NCBI GenBank assembly: GCA_910585785.1
Contig: CAJUEV010000004.1
Coordinates: 87,818 to 143,312 of the forward strand
Direction of reading: 5' to 3'
DNA from: an uncultured Christensenella sp.
GTDB lineage: Bacteria > Bacillota > Clostridia > Christensenellales > Borkfalkiaceae
Length of the DNA: 55,495 bases
A model generated the notes under the pieces. It was not told where the DNA came from and did not search any database. It worked only from the letters and a program-made list of their open reading frames with translations. Below are positions 8,291-16,814 of the stretch, piece by piece (position 1 is the first letter of the stretch; every line of letters begins with the position of its first letter). The translations under genes and the position numbers were made by a program.

Positions 8291-8894
8291 ATCCGCCGCC
8301 CAATTTTTCCACCGCCTGCTTTGCGGTATCGTAAGAATATCCTTTGGACAAAAGATATTTCATTCCCTTGTAAACGTTTTCTTTTGTATTTTCTTTGCCT
8401 CGCAAATATTTTTCAATAACGCGCAGCGCCTCGTCCGCGTCCTCTTCCTTGTCAGCAAGCGCTTTTTCAATCGCCGCCCGTTCCGCCCCGCGCTTTATAA
8501 GGTCGGCTTCCAACGCGCGCTTCCCTTTGCCGCTTACGCTGTTTACATATGCCCGACAGTACTCGCAGTCGTCCGCAAGTTTCAACTGCTCCATTTTTTC
8601 AAGCACGTAATCGCACACCGCCGAAGTATAACCTTTTCTTATAAGAAAGTCGCGGATTTGCTTTTTTGTCTTCATTGTAGCGGAAATATGCGTCATAGCT
8701 TTGTCCAGCGCCTGCGCCTTTTCGGTGGCTAACTGAATTTCGTCCAGTCTTCCTTCCTCAATTTGCATACCCGCTTTAAGACGGTATTTTACGGCGATTT
8801 CAAGTTTTATTCCGCAATAAAATCTGCCGTCCACATAGACGTTGCAACGGGTTTTGTCCTTTTTTTGCGGTTCTATCAATGTTATTTCAGCCAT
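8277..8894 (-). CDS. recX: RecA regulatory protein RecX
   Basis: RecX binds RecA filaments and modulates recombination. The 205-aa protein shows the family pattern of repeated three-helix units (for example MKTKKQIRDFLIRKGY and the later KRALEADLIKRGAERAAIEKAL and YKGMKYLLSKGYSYDTAKQAVEKL). Length and layout are normal for Firmicutes RecX, with an N-terminal beta-rich segment. It overlaps birA by 14 bases and follows the P-loop kinase gene by 12 bases, so these genes are probably co-transcribed. Confidence 0.88.
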   Translation of the reverse strand: MAEITLIEPQKKDKTRCNVYVDGRFYCGIKLEIAVKYRLKAGMQIEEGRLDEIQLATEKAQALDKAMTHISATMKTKKQIRDFLIRKGYTSAVCDYVLEKMEQLKLADDCEYCRAYVNSVSGKGKRALEADLIKRGAERAAIEKALADKEEDADEALRVIEKYLRGKENTKENVYKGMKYLLSKGYSYDTAKQAVEKLGGGYEDY

Positions 8895-8906
8895 AATTCT
8901 ACCGTT

Positions 8907-9425
8907 TTATTGCAACGCATTTTTATCAAGCGTTTGCAGATATTCGTTTAACGCGCGGCGGTTTTTAAAGACGAAAGTTTTGCCGCGGCAATTTGCCAAA
9001 AGCGATTTAAAATTTTTTTTGTGTTTAATAGTTCTGCCTTTAAACAATATCCACAAAGCAAACTCCAAATCAAATTTTTCGGCGCAGGGACAGTCGCCGC
9101 GCGCCTTGCCTTTAAACGTCTTGTAACGGTTGCGGGCTTGTTTGAAGCAAACAAAGCGGTTGTAGTTCAAAAAATACATTACGTCGCACTCGGTAAACCG
9201 TTGAGGGCAAATGCGAAGATAATTTCCGTCTATTATCCAGCCGTCGGAATTTTTAAGCATAAAGTCGCCGACTATTTCCGACTGTTGCTCCCTTGTTCTG
9301 TTCTGCCAGTCGCCGTACCAAAAAGTTGCGTCAAGGTGCAAAACGGGCAAATTGAATTTTTCGCCTAAAATTTTTGCAAGCGTGGATTTGCCCGCACCGC
9401 TGTAACCTATCACGCATATTTTCAT
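8907..9425 (-). CDS. P-loop kinase, FlaR/adenylate-kinase-like
   Basis: A 172-aa nucleotide-binding protein beginning with a Walker A motif (GYSGAGKST, residues 7-15), then LHLDATFWYGDW and the DGWIIDGNY motif typical of proteins annotated as 'topology modulation protein FlaR' or adenylate-kinase-related. The family is widespread and its substrate is not established; the flaR name reflects old genetics rather than a demonstrated activity. The basic C-terminal half (KGRTIKHKKNFKSLL) is a family trait. It precedes recX by 12 bases. Confidence 0.8.
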   Translation of the reverse strand: MKICVIGYSGAGKSTLAKILGEKFNLPVLHLDATFWYGDWQNRTREQQSEIVGDFMLKNSDGWIIDGNYLRICPQRFTECDVMYFLNYNRFVCFKQARNRYKTFKGKARGDCPCAEKFDLEFALWILFKGRTIKHKKNFKSLLANCRGKTFVFKNRRALNEYLQTLDKNALQ

Positions 9426-9518
9426 AGTTTAAATTTTGCTTTTAATTTGCTTTAAAAAATTTTTAAAATCTTCCTGTCGACAATTTCGCTGAAAGTTAAA
9501 TTCAACCTTCCAAAATTG

Positions 9519-10157
9519 TTAGCCCCGAATTTTGAAAGGAAAAAAGTACTCTCCCGTTCTTTCGGTTTTGACTTTACCGCAAAGTCGGTTTATCAATCCC
9601 GCGACAAAATCTGCGTATTCGCTTTTTTTGACGGCGACCGTAAATACCGCTTCGTTTAAATATTCTGTTTTAATTACGTCGGCGCCGCTTTCGGCGAAAT
9701 AACGCAAAGCGGCGTCAATATTTGAATATTCAACGGTAAATCTGCTTTCAAAACAAGTTTCGTATAAAACTTTTTGCGCCGAAACCAAATTTTCGGCAAC
9801 GGCGCCGGCATACGCGCGGACAAGCCCGCCCGCACCGAGTTTTATACCGCCGAAGTAGCGCGTGACAACCACGGCAGTTTCAAAAAGAGAGTTGTTTTTT
9901 ATAACTTCCAGCATAGGCATACCCGCCGTGCCCTGCGGCTCGCCGTCGTCAGAAAAACGCAAAAAGTTACCCGATTTATCGCAGACGTAAGCATAACAAT
10001 TGTGCGTTGCGTCGTAAAATTCGGCTGAAATTTCCGCAATAAAGCGCTTTGCCTCCTCCTCGCTTTCCACGTGGCGGGAAGTGGCAATAAAGCGCGATTT
10101 TTCAATTATTTTCTGCTTTCGGCAATCGCCGAGTACGGACAAATATTTTTCCGGCAT
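9519..10157 (-). CDS. yigZ: YigZ/IMPACT-family protein
   Basis: A 212-aa protein with the IMPACT N-terminal domain: KSRFIATSRHVESEEEAKRFI, then DATHNCYAYV, FSDDGEPQGTAGMPMLEV and VVTRYFGGIKLGAGGLVRAYAGA, which are near-diagnostic. A DUF1949-like ferredoxin-fold C-terminal domain follows. The family links to translation and possibly to proline peptide processing, but its biochemical role in bacteria is unsettled. I place the start at the ATG at 10157; a TTG six codons further upstream is possible, and neither has a strong ribosome-binding site. Confidence 0.88.
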   Translation of the reverse strand: MPEKYLSVLGDCRKQKIIEKSRFIATSRHVESEEEAKRFIAEISAEFYDATHNCYAYVCDKSGNFLRFSDDGEPQGTAGMPMLEVIKNNSLFETAVVVTRYFGGIKLGAGGLVRAYAGAVAENLVSAQKVLYETCFESRFTVEYSNIDAALRYFAESGADVIKTEYLNEAVFTVAVKKSEYADFVAGLINRLCGKVKTERTGEYFFPFKIRG

Positions 10158-10204
10158 TTTTATTGCTTGTTGCAAACGGCTTAAAAAATGTTTGCTAAAT
10201 TATT

Positions 10205-11389
10205 TTAAATAAGATTTATTTTTATATGGACTTTTTTGCCTTTATGAATAACGTCGCCGCTTTTTACGGGTGCGTTTATATCCGTAACTTTACTTTCGTT
10301 CAACGTTATTCCGCCCTGTTGAATAAGCCTGCGCGCTTCGCCGTTGCTTGCGCAAATTCCCGCCGCGACAAGTACGGGAATTATAGTTGCGTTATCTGCT
10401 TTTACCGTTTTTTCGGGAAGGTCGCCCTCGCCGCCGAACGCTGCGCGCGCCTGCGATTGCGCTTTTGCCGCTTTTTCCTCTCCGTGAACAAGTTTGGTAA
10501 GTTCGAAGGCTAAAATTTCTTTCTTTTCGTTTATACGGCTTTCGTCCCACTTTTCCATTTCTTCAATTTCTTCAAGCGGAATAAAAGTAAGCATTTTTAT
10601 GCACTTCATAACTTCGGTATCGCCGACATTGCGCCAATACTGATAGAAATCGTAAACGGAAGTTTTATTTTCGTCCAGCCAAACCGCGCCTTTTGCGGTT
10701 TTGCCCATCTTTTTGCCCTCGCTGTTCAACAATAAAGTTATTGTCATAGCATAGGCGTCTTTGCCCGTCTTTTTGCGGATAAGTTCGGTACCGGCAAGCA
10801 TATTGCTCCACTGGTCGTCGCCGCCGAACTGCATATTGCAGCCGTAATTTTCATTGAGGTGATAAAAATCGTACGCCTGCATTATCATATAATTGAATTC
10901 AAGGAAGGAAAGCCCTTTTTCCATACGCTGCTTATAGCACTCGGCGCGAAGCATATTGTTTACGGTGAAGCAAGCGCCGACTTCGCGCAGCAAATCAACG
11001 TAATTAAGTTTTAAAAGCCAGTCAGCGTTATTTGCAATTATGGCTTTTCCCTCGCCGAATTCTATAAAACGCTCCATCTGCTTTTTAAAACAGTCGCAGT
11101 TATGGCGAATAGTTTCGGGAGTCATCATATTGCGCATATCCGTTCTGCCCGAAGGGTCGCCAATATAGCCCGTTCCGCCGCCAAGCAGCACAACCGGCGT
11201 GTTGCCTGCCATTTGCAATCTTTTCATAAGGCAAAGCGCCATAAAGTGCCCTGCGGTAAGGCTGTCCGCAGTGGGGTCGAAACCGATATAAAATTTTGCG
11301 CCGCCGCCGTTTATAAGAGCGCGTATTTCTTCTTCGTCCGTTACCTGCGCGATAAGTCCGCGTTTTTGAAGTTCTTCGTAAATTTTCAT
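10205..11389 (-). CDS. tyrS: Tyrosyl-tRNA synthetase
   Basis: TyrRS charges tRNA-Tyr. The 394-aa protein has a class I catalytic domain with YIGFDPTADSLTAGHF (the HIGH-equivalent segment) near residue 34 and KMGKT as the KMSKS-equivalent, and a C-terminal S4-like RNA-binding domain (ASNGEARRLIQQGG). The ATG is preceded by AAAGGAG at good spacing. A likely own promoter is TTGCAA (11439-11434), 17 bases, TAAACT (11416-11411). No T-box leader was found, which is the usual tyrS control in Firmicutes. Confidence 0.96.
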   Translation of the reverse strand: MKIYEELQKRGLIAQVTDEEEIRALINGGGAKFYIGFDPTADSLTAGHFMALCLMKRLQMAGNTPVVLLGGGTGYIGDPSGRTDMRNMMTPETIRHNCDCFKKQMERFIEFGEGKAIIANNADWLLKLNYVDLLREVGACFTVNNMLRAECYKQRMEKGLSFLEFNYMIMQAYDFYHLNENYGCNMQFGGDDQWSNMLAGTELIRKKTGKDAYAMTITLLLNSEGKKMGKTAKGAVWLDENKTSVYDFYQYWRNVGDTEVMKCIKMLTFIPLEEIEEMEKWDESRINEKKEILAFELTKLVHGEEKAAKAQSQARAAFGGEGDLPEKTVKADNATIIPVLVAAGICASNGEARRLIQQGGITLNESKVTDINAPVKSGDVIHKGKKVHIKINLI

Positions 11390-11410
11390 ACATTCTCCTT
11401 TACGTAAAAA

Positions 11411-11439
11411 AGTTTAACACTTATACTAAAAATTTGCAA
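11411..11439 (-). promoter_or_regulatory. Likely tyrS promoter
   Basis: Minus strand TTGCAA, 17-base spacer, TAAACT, just downstream of the terminator at 11442-11470. Transcription would begin near 11404, giving a very short tyrS leader containing the AAAGGAG site. Confidence 0.6.
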
Positions 11440-11441
11440 TT

Positions 11442-11470
11442 AAAAAGCGGTTTACCCGTGGATAAACCGC
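11442..11470 (-). terminator. Intrinsic terminator between the 27-codon ORF and tyrS
   Basis: Minus strand stem GCGGTTTA / TAAACCGC (loop TCCACGGG) followed directly by TTTTTAA. It either ends the small transcript starting near 11586 or acts as an attenuator in front of tyrS. Confidence 0.85.
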
Positions 11471-11502
11471 ACCATAAACTTTTTTGTCAGCTTTCGCCCG
11501 AT

Positions 11503-11586
11503 TTACCTCGCAAAAAATTCCGTACCGCAATAACGGCAATACGGATACCCGCTGAATAAACCTGTTGTAAGCGCAAAATTTTTCAT
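11503..11586 (-). CDS. 27-aa CxxC micro-protein or leader peptide
   Basis: A short ORF reads MKNFALTTGLFSGYPYCRYC then GTEFFAR. Its ATG lies exactly at the expected transcription start of the promoter at 11593-11621, so it would be leaderless; another ATG two codons further upstream lies before the predicted start. It has one CxxC pair in a zinc-knuckle-like context (CRYCGTEFF) and three Tyr codons within six. It could be a small metal-binding protein, the relic of a zinc-ribbon gene, a Tyr-sensing leader peptide for tyrS, or an untranslated stretch of a small RNA. Translation is unproven. Confidence 0.4.
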   Translation of the reverse strand: MKNFALTTGLFSGYPYCRYCGTEFFAR

Positions 11587-11592
11587 ACGCAT

Positions 11593-11621
11593 AATTTAAC
11601 ATAGCAACGTAATTTTGTCAA
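11593..11621 (-). promoter_or_regulatory. Consensus promoter of the small unit between sigK and tyrS
   Basis: Minus strand TTGACA (11621-11616), 17-base spacer, TAAATT (11598-11593), right after the sigK stop codon. It would start an RNA near 11586 that ends at the terminator at 11442-11470, about 140 nt long. Confidence 0.8.
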
Positions 11622-11622
11622 G

Positions 11623-12327
11623 TCAATCGGTAAAAAAATCGTCCTTATTGAGGGATTCGCGCGCTTTTTCTATGGCGCGTTTTTCTATCCTTGAAATGTA
11701 AGAGCGCGAAATTCCAAGTTTTTGCGCAACTTCTCTTTGAGGGAGCGCCGCGCCGTCCTCCAAGCCGTAGCGCATTGAAATTATGGTAAACTCACGTTCG
11801 TTAAGAATTTTTTTCAAAATCGCCACAAATTTTTCGCGCTGAATGCTTTTTTCGACCTGCGCGAAAACGCTGTCCTCTTTTTCGTACAGCAAATCAATTA
11901 AAGTAAGTTCGTTGCCGTCCTTGTCGGTACCGACGGGGTCGGTTATGGAAACTACGTTTTTATGCTTTTTACCTGAGCGCAGCAGCATTAAAATTTCGTT
12001 TTCGATACATCTTGCCGTATACGTTGCAAGTTGAGTGCCCTTTCCGTCCCTATATGTGTTTATGGCTTTGATAAGACCTATTGAACCGACCGAAATCAAG
12101 TCGTCCGTTTCCGCCGCGCCGGAGTACTTTTTTACTATGTGTGCTACAAGCCGCATATTGTGCTTTATTAAAATTTCTTTCGCTTTTTTGTCGCCCGCGC
12201 GCGAAAGTTCGAGATATTTCTTTTCCTCCTCCGGTGAAAGGGGTTTGGGGAAAGTTCCTTTGTTTTGAACCATTCCCGTAAACAGAAAAATTTTTCCGAA
12301 AAGCAAACTTAACAAATCAAAAAACAT
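11623..12327 (-). CDS. sigK: RNA polymerase sigma factor SigK (sporulation, sigma-70 family)
   Basis: The 234-aa protein begins with a hydrophobic pro-sequence (FFDLLSLLFGKIFLFTG), then VQNKGTFPKPLSPEEEKKYL and the region-2 core NMRLVAHIVKKY...DDLISVGSIGLIKAI, and ends in region 4 (QREVAQKLGISRSYISRIEKRAIEKA). This is the layout of SigK, the late mother-cell factor made as a membrane-tethered precursor. The gene is uninterrupted (no skin element). I take the ATG at 12327, nine bases after GGAAGG; a TTG two codons earlier is possible. SigK implies sporulation or a rewired descendant of it. SigE is the nearest alternative, but the pro-sequence and FPKPLS motif favour SigK. Confidence 0.87.
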   Translation of the reverse strand: MFFDLLSLLFGKIFLFTGMVQNKGTFPKPLSPEEEKKYLELSRAGDKKAKEILIKHNMRLVAHIVKKYSGAAETDDLISVGSIGLIKAINTYRDGKGTQLATYTARCIENEILMLLRSGKKHKNVVSITDPVGTDKDGNELTLIDLLYEKEDSVFAQVEKSIQREKFVAILKKILNEREFTIISMRYGLEDGAALPQREVAQKLGISRSYISRIEKRAIEKARESLNKDDFFTD

Positions 12328-12380
12328 ACGCAATTACCTTCCGTTACGGAGTTTTTCCGTGGGTTATAACATATGTTTGG

Positions 12381-12416
12381 GACAGTTTGTACTATTCTTT
12401 GACAGTTTGTACTATT
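12381..12416. repeat. Tandem 16-bp direct repeats upstream of sigK
   Basis: GACAGTTTGTACTATT occurs twice on the plus strand, at 12381-12396 and 12401-12416, separated by four bases (20-bp period, two helical turns). They lie 54-90 bases upstream of the sigK start. This spacing suggests a dimeric activator or repressor site; in Bacillus the sigK promoter is activated by SpoIIID. Confidence 0.7.
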
Positions 12417-12471
12417 TTTTTAATCGCACTAAAAATTTTGTTAAGCCGAAGCGGTTATTTAGACATAAAAA

Positions 12472-12505
12472 TCCCCTGCCGACGAAAAACGCCTCGGCAG
12501 GGGGT
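12472..12505 (-). terminator. Terminator of the marR-ABC exporter operon
   Basis: Minus strand 10-bp stem CCCCTGCCGA / TCGGCAGGGG with a GGCGTTTTTCG-type loop, followed by ATTTTTATG. It lies about 25 bases after the stop of the second exporter gene. Confidence 0.9.
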
Positions 12506-12529
12506 ATATTTAAAATTCGCGTATAAATA

Positions 12530-14470
12530 TTATTCCAGCTCGAACGCGCCCGTATAAAGCTGATAATACTTTCCCTTTTGCTCCAAAAGCTGCTCGTGAT
12601 TGCCGCGCTCGATAATTTCACCGTGTTCCAAAACCATTATGGCGTGACTGTTTCTTACGGTTGAAAGCCTGTGCGCTATTACAAACACGGTTCTGCCTTC
12701 CATAAGTTTATCCATACCTTCCTCTATAAGTTTTTCCGTACGGGTGTCGATAGACGAAGTCGCTTCGTCCAGAATAATTACGGGGCATTCCGAAACCATT
12801 GCGCGAGCAATTGCAAGAAGCTGCCTTTGCCCTTGCGACAAGTTTGCTCCGTCACCTTTAAGCATAGTCTGATAGCCTTCGGGCAAACGGCTTATGAAAA
12901 AGTCTGCGTTGGCAAGGCGCGCCGCCTTTATGCAGTCGTCGTCGCTTGCGTCAAGCCTGCCGTAACGGATATTTTCCATAACGGTGCCCGTAAACAGATG
13001 GGTATCCTGCAAAACAACGCCGAGGGATTTTCTTAAATCGTCCTTGTTTATGGCTTTTACGTCTATACCGTCGTAAGTAATTGTTCCCGACTGTATGTCG
13101 TAAAAACGGTTGATAAGGTTTGTTATTGTGGTTTTACCCGCGCCGGTGGAACCTACGAAGGCGATTTTTTGCCCCGGTTTAGCGTAAAGCGAAACGTTTT
13201 TTAAAATTACTTTTTCATCGGAATAACCGAAAACAACGTCGTTGAAACGAATGTCGCCTTTAAGCGGGATATACTCGAAACCGCCGTCGTTTAAAGGTTT
13301 TTTCCACGCCCATTTTCCGCTTTCGCTCTCTCCGTAAGTCAACGTAATATCGCCGCCGCAATCTTCCGGAACGGTGTCAACCATTTCGAATATGCGTTCG
13401 GCGCCCGCAAGCGCCATAACAATTGCGTTGAACTGTTGCGAAACCTGCATAACGGGCATATTGAACTGCCGCGAGAACATTAAAAAGGAAACCAGCATAC
13501 CCGCAATACACGCCATTCTGTTAGCCTCGCCCGCGTTCAGAATAGAGCACTGAATAGACAGCAAGCCGGTTTCTCCGCCGAAAGCCGCTATAAGTATGCC
13601 AACCAACGCAACAAGCACGTATTGAAGATAGCCTAAATTGTTGTTTATGGGGCCCAAAACAAAAGCGTAAGAGTTTGCTTTTTTGCCTACTTCGTAAAGT
13701 TTATCGTTTACCTCTTTAAAACCTTCGCGGGCGCGGCGTTCGTGACAGAAAACTTTTATTACTTTTTGCCCCGCCGTCATTTCCTCAACGTATCCGTTGA
13801 GATTGCCCAGCGCTTTTTGATGAACGATAAAGTTTTTTGCGGAACGGCTGCCGACGTACTTTGTGACGAAAATTATGGCGACAAGCATTATTATAACCAC
13901 AAAAAGCAGCGTTACGCTGAACACCACCATAAACGCGAATACCGCTATTAAAGTTATTGCGGAAGACAGAATTTGCGGTATGGTCTGCGTTAAAAGCTGG
14001 CGCATAGTGTCCACGTCGTTGGTGTACAAACTCATTAAGTCGCCGTGAGTGTGAGTATCGAAGTATTTAAGGGGCAGGCGCTGCATTTTCGCAAACATTT
14101 CGTCGCGCATTTTTTTGAGAGTGCCCTGCGCAATATACATCATAATGATATTGTACGCAAACGATGAAACCGAACCCGTAAGATATATGCACGCCATTGC
14201 TATGACGTTGGGATAAACCACCGCCCAGAGATTTGGCGAAGTTTCGCCGTTGGCTATAAGTATAAGTTCGTTTACGATTTCGGAAACGCGCGAAGCCGCC
14301 GTAACGTTTGCAACGGAAGCGAACAATACGAACAGCACAACGAAGCCCGTTGCAACCTTATTGCGTGAAAACGAATAGACAAGCAGGCGCTTCAACGTTT
14401 TAATAGGCGTTTTCGCTTTTTTGCCGCCTTTTAAAGCCGCGCTTTTTGCGGCACGTTGTTTTTTACTCAT
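12530..14470 (-). CDS. ABC exporter half, catalytic partner
   Basis: A 646-aa type IV ABC exporter subunit: six transmembrane segments in the first ~350 residues, then an ATP-binding domain with Walker A GSTGAGKTT, signature motif NLSQGQRQL and Walker B VIILDEATSSID, so the catalytic Glu is intact. The N-terminus is strongly basic. It overlaps its partner at 14463 by eight bases. The pair resembles LmrC/LmrD- or YfiB/YfiC-type heterodimeric drug and lipid exporters. The substrate cannot be read from sequence; the MarR gene upstream suggests induction by a small toxic compound. Confidence 0.9.
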   Translation of the reverse strand: MSKKQRAAKSAALKGGKKAKTPIKTLKRLLVYSFSRNKVATGFVVLFVLFASVANVTAASRVSEIVNELILIANGETSPNLWAVVYPNVIAMACIYLTGSVSSFAYNIIMMYIAQGTLKKMRDEMFAKMQRLPLKYFDTHTHGDLMSLYTNDVDTMRQLLTQTIPQILSSAITLIAVFAFMVVFSVTLLFVVIIMLVAIIFVTKYVGSRSAKNFIVHQKALGNLNGYVEEMTAGQKVIKVFCHERRAREGFKEVNDKLYEVGKKANSYAFVLGPINNNLGYLQYVLVALVGILIAAFGGETGLLSIQCSILNAGEANRMACIAGMLVSFLMFSRQFNMPVMQVSQQFNAIVMALAGAERIFEMVDTVPEDCGGDITLTYGESESGKWAWKKPLNDGGFEYIPLKGDIRFNDVVFGYSDEKVILKNVSLYAKPGQKIAFVGSTGAGKTTITNLINRFYDIQSGTITYDGIDVKAINKDDLRKSLGVVLQDTHLFTGTVMENIRYGRLDASDDDCIKAARLANADFFISRLPEGYQTMLKGDGANLSQGQRQLLAIARAMVSECPVIILDEATSSIDTRTEKLIEEGMDKLMEGRTVFVIAHRLSTVRNSHAIMVLEHGEIIERGNHEQLLEQKGKYYQLYTGAFELE

Positions 14471-16226
14471 TTTCCTCGCCTCCTTTCATTTGCGATTCGT
14501 ATACTTCGCGGTATATTGCGTTACTTTCAAGAAGTTGTTCGTGCGTGCCCATACCGGAAATTTTACCCTCGTCCATCACTATAATTTTATCCGCGTCCTG
14601 CACGGAAGCCACGCGCTGAGCGATTATAATTTTTGTAGTGGAAGGCGCGTATTTTTTAAGCGCCGCGCGGATTTGCGCGTCCGTTTTGGTATCCACCGCG
14701 GAAGTAGAGTCGTCAAAAATGATTACGGAAGGTTTTTTCAAAAGCGCGCGGGCAATGCAAAGCCTTTGCTTCTGACCGCCGGAAACGTTTACGCCGCCCT
14801 GCCCCAAGTCGTAGTCGTAACCGCCGGGAAGCGCCTCTATAAACTCGTCGGCGCAGGCTTGTTTTGCGGCAAAACGCAAATCCTCGTCCGTGGCGTTTTC
14901 GTCGCCCCAACGCAAATTTTCGGCAACGGAGCCTGAAAACAGCACGTTTTTCTGCAAAACCATAGCGACCTTATTGCGCAATGTGTACGAATCGTAATTT
15001 TTAACGTCTACTCCGCCCACTTTCACACAGCCTTCCGTCGCGTCGTACAATCTGGGAATAAGCGAAACAAGCGAAGTCTTGCCCGAGCCCGTCGCACCGA
15101 TTATACCCAGCGTTTCGCCCTCGTCGATATGTAAATTTATGTTGGAAAGCACGGTTTTTTCGGCTTTTTGCGAGTATACGAAGCTTACGTTTTCAAAATC
15201 GACCGAGCCGTTTGCAACCTCAAAAACGGGCTGCTCGGGGCGGGAAAGCGTAGGTTTTTCTTCCAGCACTTCGCATATTCTGTCCATCGAGCCCTTGGAA
15301 AGCGAGATAAAGTTTAGGCACATAGCAACCATCATAACGCCCGAAAGTATCTGCGCGGAATACTGAATAAGCGTTTGTATGTCCGTCGCTTTTACGTTGC
15401 CCGCTATCGTACCGTTTACTATGTTTGAACCCGTTGTAAGTATTATGACGTTTACTATAAACATAACAAGCGTTGCGCAGGGCATCATAACCGTCAAAAT
15501 TCTTTCCGCTTTAACGGAATATTTGTAAACCTCGCCCGAAGCGTGCTTCATTTTGCCTATTTCGCGTTCTTCGCGCACGTAAGATTTTACCACGCGGATT
15601 GCAGTCAAATCTTCCTGCACAACCGAATTTAGCAAGTCGTATTTTTGGAACATCGTTCTGAAATACGGTACGACTTTAAACATACAAATAGCGACGACTA
15701 TGCCCAAAATTACAGACGCGCTCGCAAAAATAAGCGCCATTTTCGGCTCTATCATAGAAGTCATAATTATGGACGAAATAAACAAGACCGGTGCGCGAAC
15801 AAGCAAACGAATAGCCATCTGGTATGCGTTTTGCACGTTTGAAACGTCGGTTGTTATTCTGGTTATAAGACTTGAATCGGAAAAATTATCTATATTTGCA
15901 AAGGAATACGTTTGCAGTTTATCGTACATATCCTGACGCAGGTTATGCGCAAATCCACAGCTGGCTTTCGCGCCCAAAGTTCCGCCCAAAACGCCGCATA
16001 TAAGCGCAAACACAGCGCATAAAATCATCAAGGCGGCGCGCACGGCAACAAACCGCATATCCACCGCCGCAATATCCGCTTTTGCAACCGCTTCAAGCTG
16101 TCCGACTATGTCCGCCATCAAAAACGGTATTATAATTTCCATAACCGCTTCGCCGATTATCACTAACGGGCAAAGTATGGACGGAAGTTTATATTCTTTT
16201 ACGCTTTTTAAAAGTGTTTTTATCAT
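14463..16226 (-). CDS. ABC exporter half with degenerate ATPase site
   Basis: A 587-aa type IV ABC exporter subunit with six membrane segments followed by a nucleotide-binding domain: Walker A GATGSGKTS, signature NVSGGQKQR, Walker B VIIFDDSTSAVDT. The catalytic Glu after the Walker B Asp is replaced by Asp. In heterodimeric exporters this marks the partner forming the non-hydrolysing site, complementing the intact subunit encoded next. It lies 22 bases from marR and overlaps the partner gene, so the three form one operon. Confidence 0.9.
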   Translation of the reverse strand: MIKTLLKSVKEYKLPSILCPLVIIGEAVMEIIIPFLMADIVGQLEAVAKADIAAVDMRFVAVRAALMILCAVFALICGVLGGTLGAKASCGFAHNLRQDMYDKLQTYSFANIDNFSDSSLITRITTDVSNVQNAYQMAIRLLVRAPVLFISSIIMTSMIEPKMALIFASASVILGIVVAICMFKVVPYFRTMFQKYDLLNSVVQEDLTAIRVVKSYVREEREIGKMKHASGEVYKYSVKAERILTVMMPCATLVMFIVNVIILTTGSNIVNGTIAGNVKATDIQTLIQYSAQILSGVMMVAMCLNFISLSKGSMDRICEVLEEKPTLSRPEQPVFEVANGSVDFENVSFVYSQKAEKTVLSNINLHIDEGETLGIIGATGSGKTSLVSLIPRLYDATEGCVKVGGVDVKNYDSYTLRNKVAMVLQKNVLFSGSVAENLRWGDENATDEDLRFAAKQACADEFIEALPGGYDYDLGQGGVNVSGGQKQRLCIARALLKKPSVIIFDDSTSAVDTKTDAQIRAALKKYAPSTTKIIIAQRVASVQDADKIIVMDEGKISGMGTHEQLLESNAIYREVYESQMKGGEENE

Positions 16227-16248
16227 TTTACAACCGCTACCTCCGAAA

Positions 16249-16710
16249 TTATTTTGAAATGGAATCTAAAATTTTTTGCAGTAAACTATCGAATTGAATT
16301 TGTTCGTCCGCGTCCAAAGCCGCTTCTATTGCGCCGTCGCAAGAGTCTATAAGCATTTTGTCCTTTATGCAAAGACACTCTCCCTTTTCGGTCAGTTCCA
16401 AATATTTGGAGCGAGCGTCGCCCTCCGAAACGGTGCGAACGATAAACCCGTCTTTTTCAAGATTGCTGAGCAACGTAGAAACTGACGAAGGGCGCAGGTT
16501 TATAATTTTTTCAACGTCCTTTTGACAAACTTTTTTGCCTGCCGCCGCGCTTTTGCTGATGTACGACATAGCGTGCATTTGTACCGGACTTATTCCGTAT
16601 TCGGTAAAAAGTTTTGCGTTCTCCCTACACATTTGCCTATGAAGATAGCAAAGCTTACCGAAAAGGCGCTTGTTTTTTTGAATTGTCGTCGGTTTTGTTA
16701 TATCACACAT
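16249..16710 (-). CDS. MarR-family transcriptional regulator
   Basis: A 153-aa winged helix-turn-helix protein with the MarR layout: a helical dimerisation N-terminus, HTH around VSTLLSNLEKDGFIVRTVSEGDARSKYLELTEKG, and C-terminal dimerisation helices. KDGFIVR...DARSKYLELTEKG is the wing. It is the first gene before the two ABC exporter genes and is probably autoregulated through the perfect 11-bp inverted repeat at the promoter (16776-16814), a typical MarR arrangement in which a ligand releases the repressor and allows exporter production. Confidence 0.92.
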   Translation of the reverse strand: MCDITKPTTIQKNKRLFGKLCYLHRQMCRENAKLFTEYGISPVQMHAMSYISKSAAAGKKVCQKDVEKIINLRPSSVSTLLSNLEKDGFIVRTVSEGDARSKYLELTEKGECLCIKDKMLIDSCDGAIEAALDADEQIQFDSLLQKILDSISK

Positions 16711-16775
16711 TTTTTCACCGGTACTTTGCGTTGCAGTCGCAGAAAAAATTAGAAAACAACCGTTTAACGCAAAAA

Positions 16776-16814
16776 AATTATTTAGACTTCTAATAGTTTG
16801 AAATCTAAATAATT
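16776..16814. promoter_or_regulatory. Inverted-repeat operator at the marR promoter
   Basis: AATTATTTAGA (16776-16786) and TCTAAATAATT (16804-16814) are perfect 11-bp inverted arms separated by 17 bases, covering the -10 box and the start site. Position and symmetry fit MarR autorepression. Confidence 0.75.

Noticed and set aside
11390..11592. T-box riboswitch for tyrS
   Set aside because: The usual T-box sequence (GGGTGG-ACCGCG) is absent, and the terminator appears to belong to a separate short transcript.
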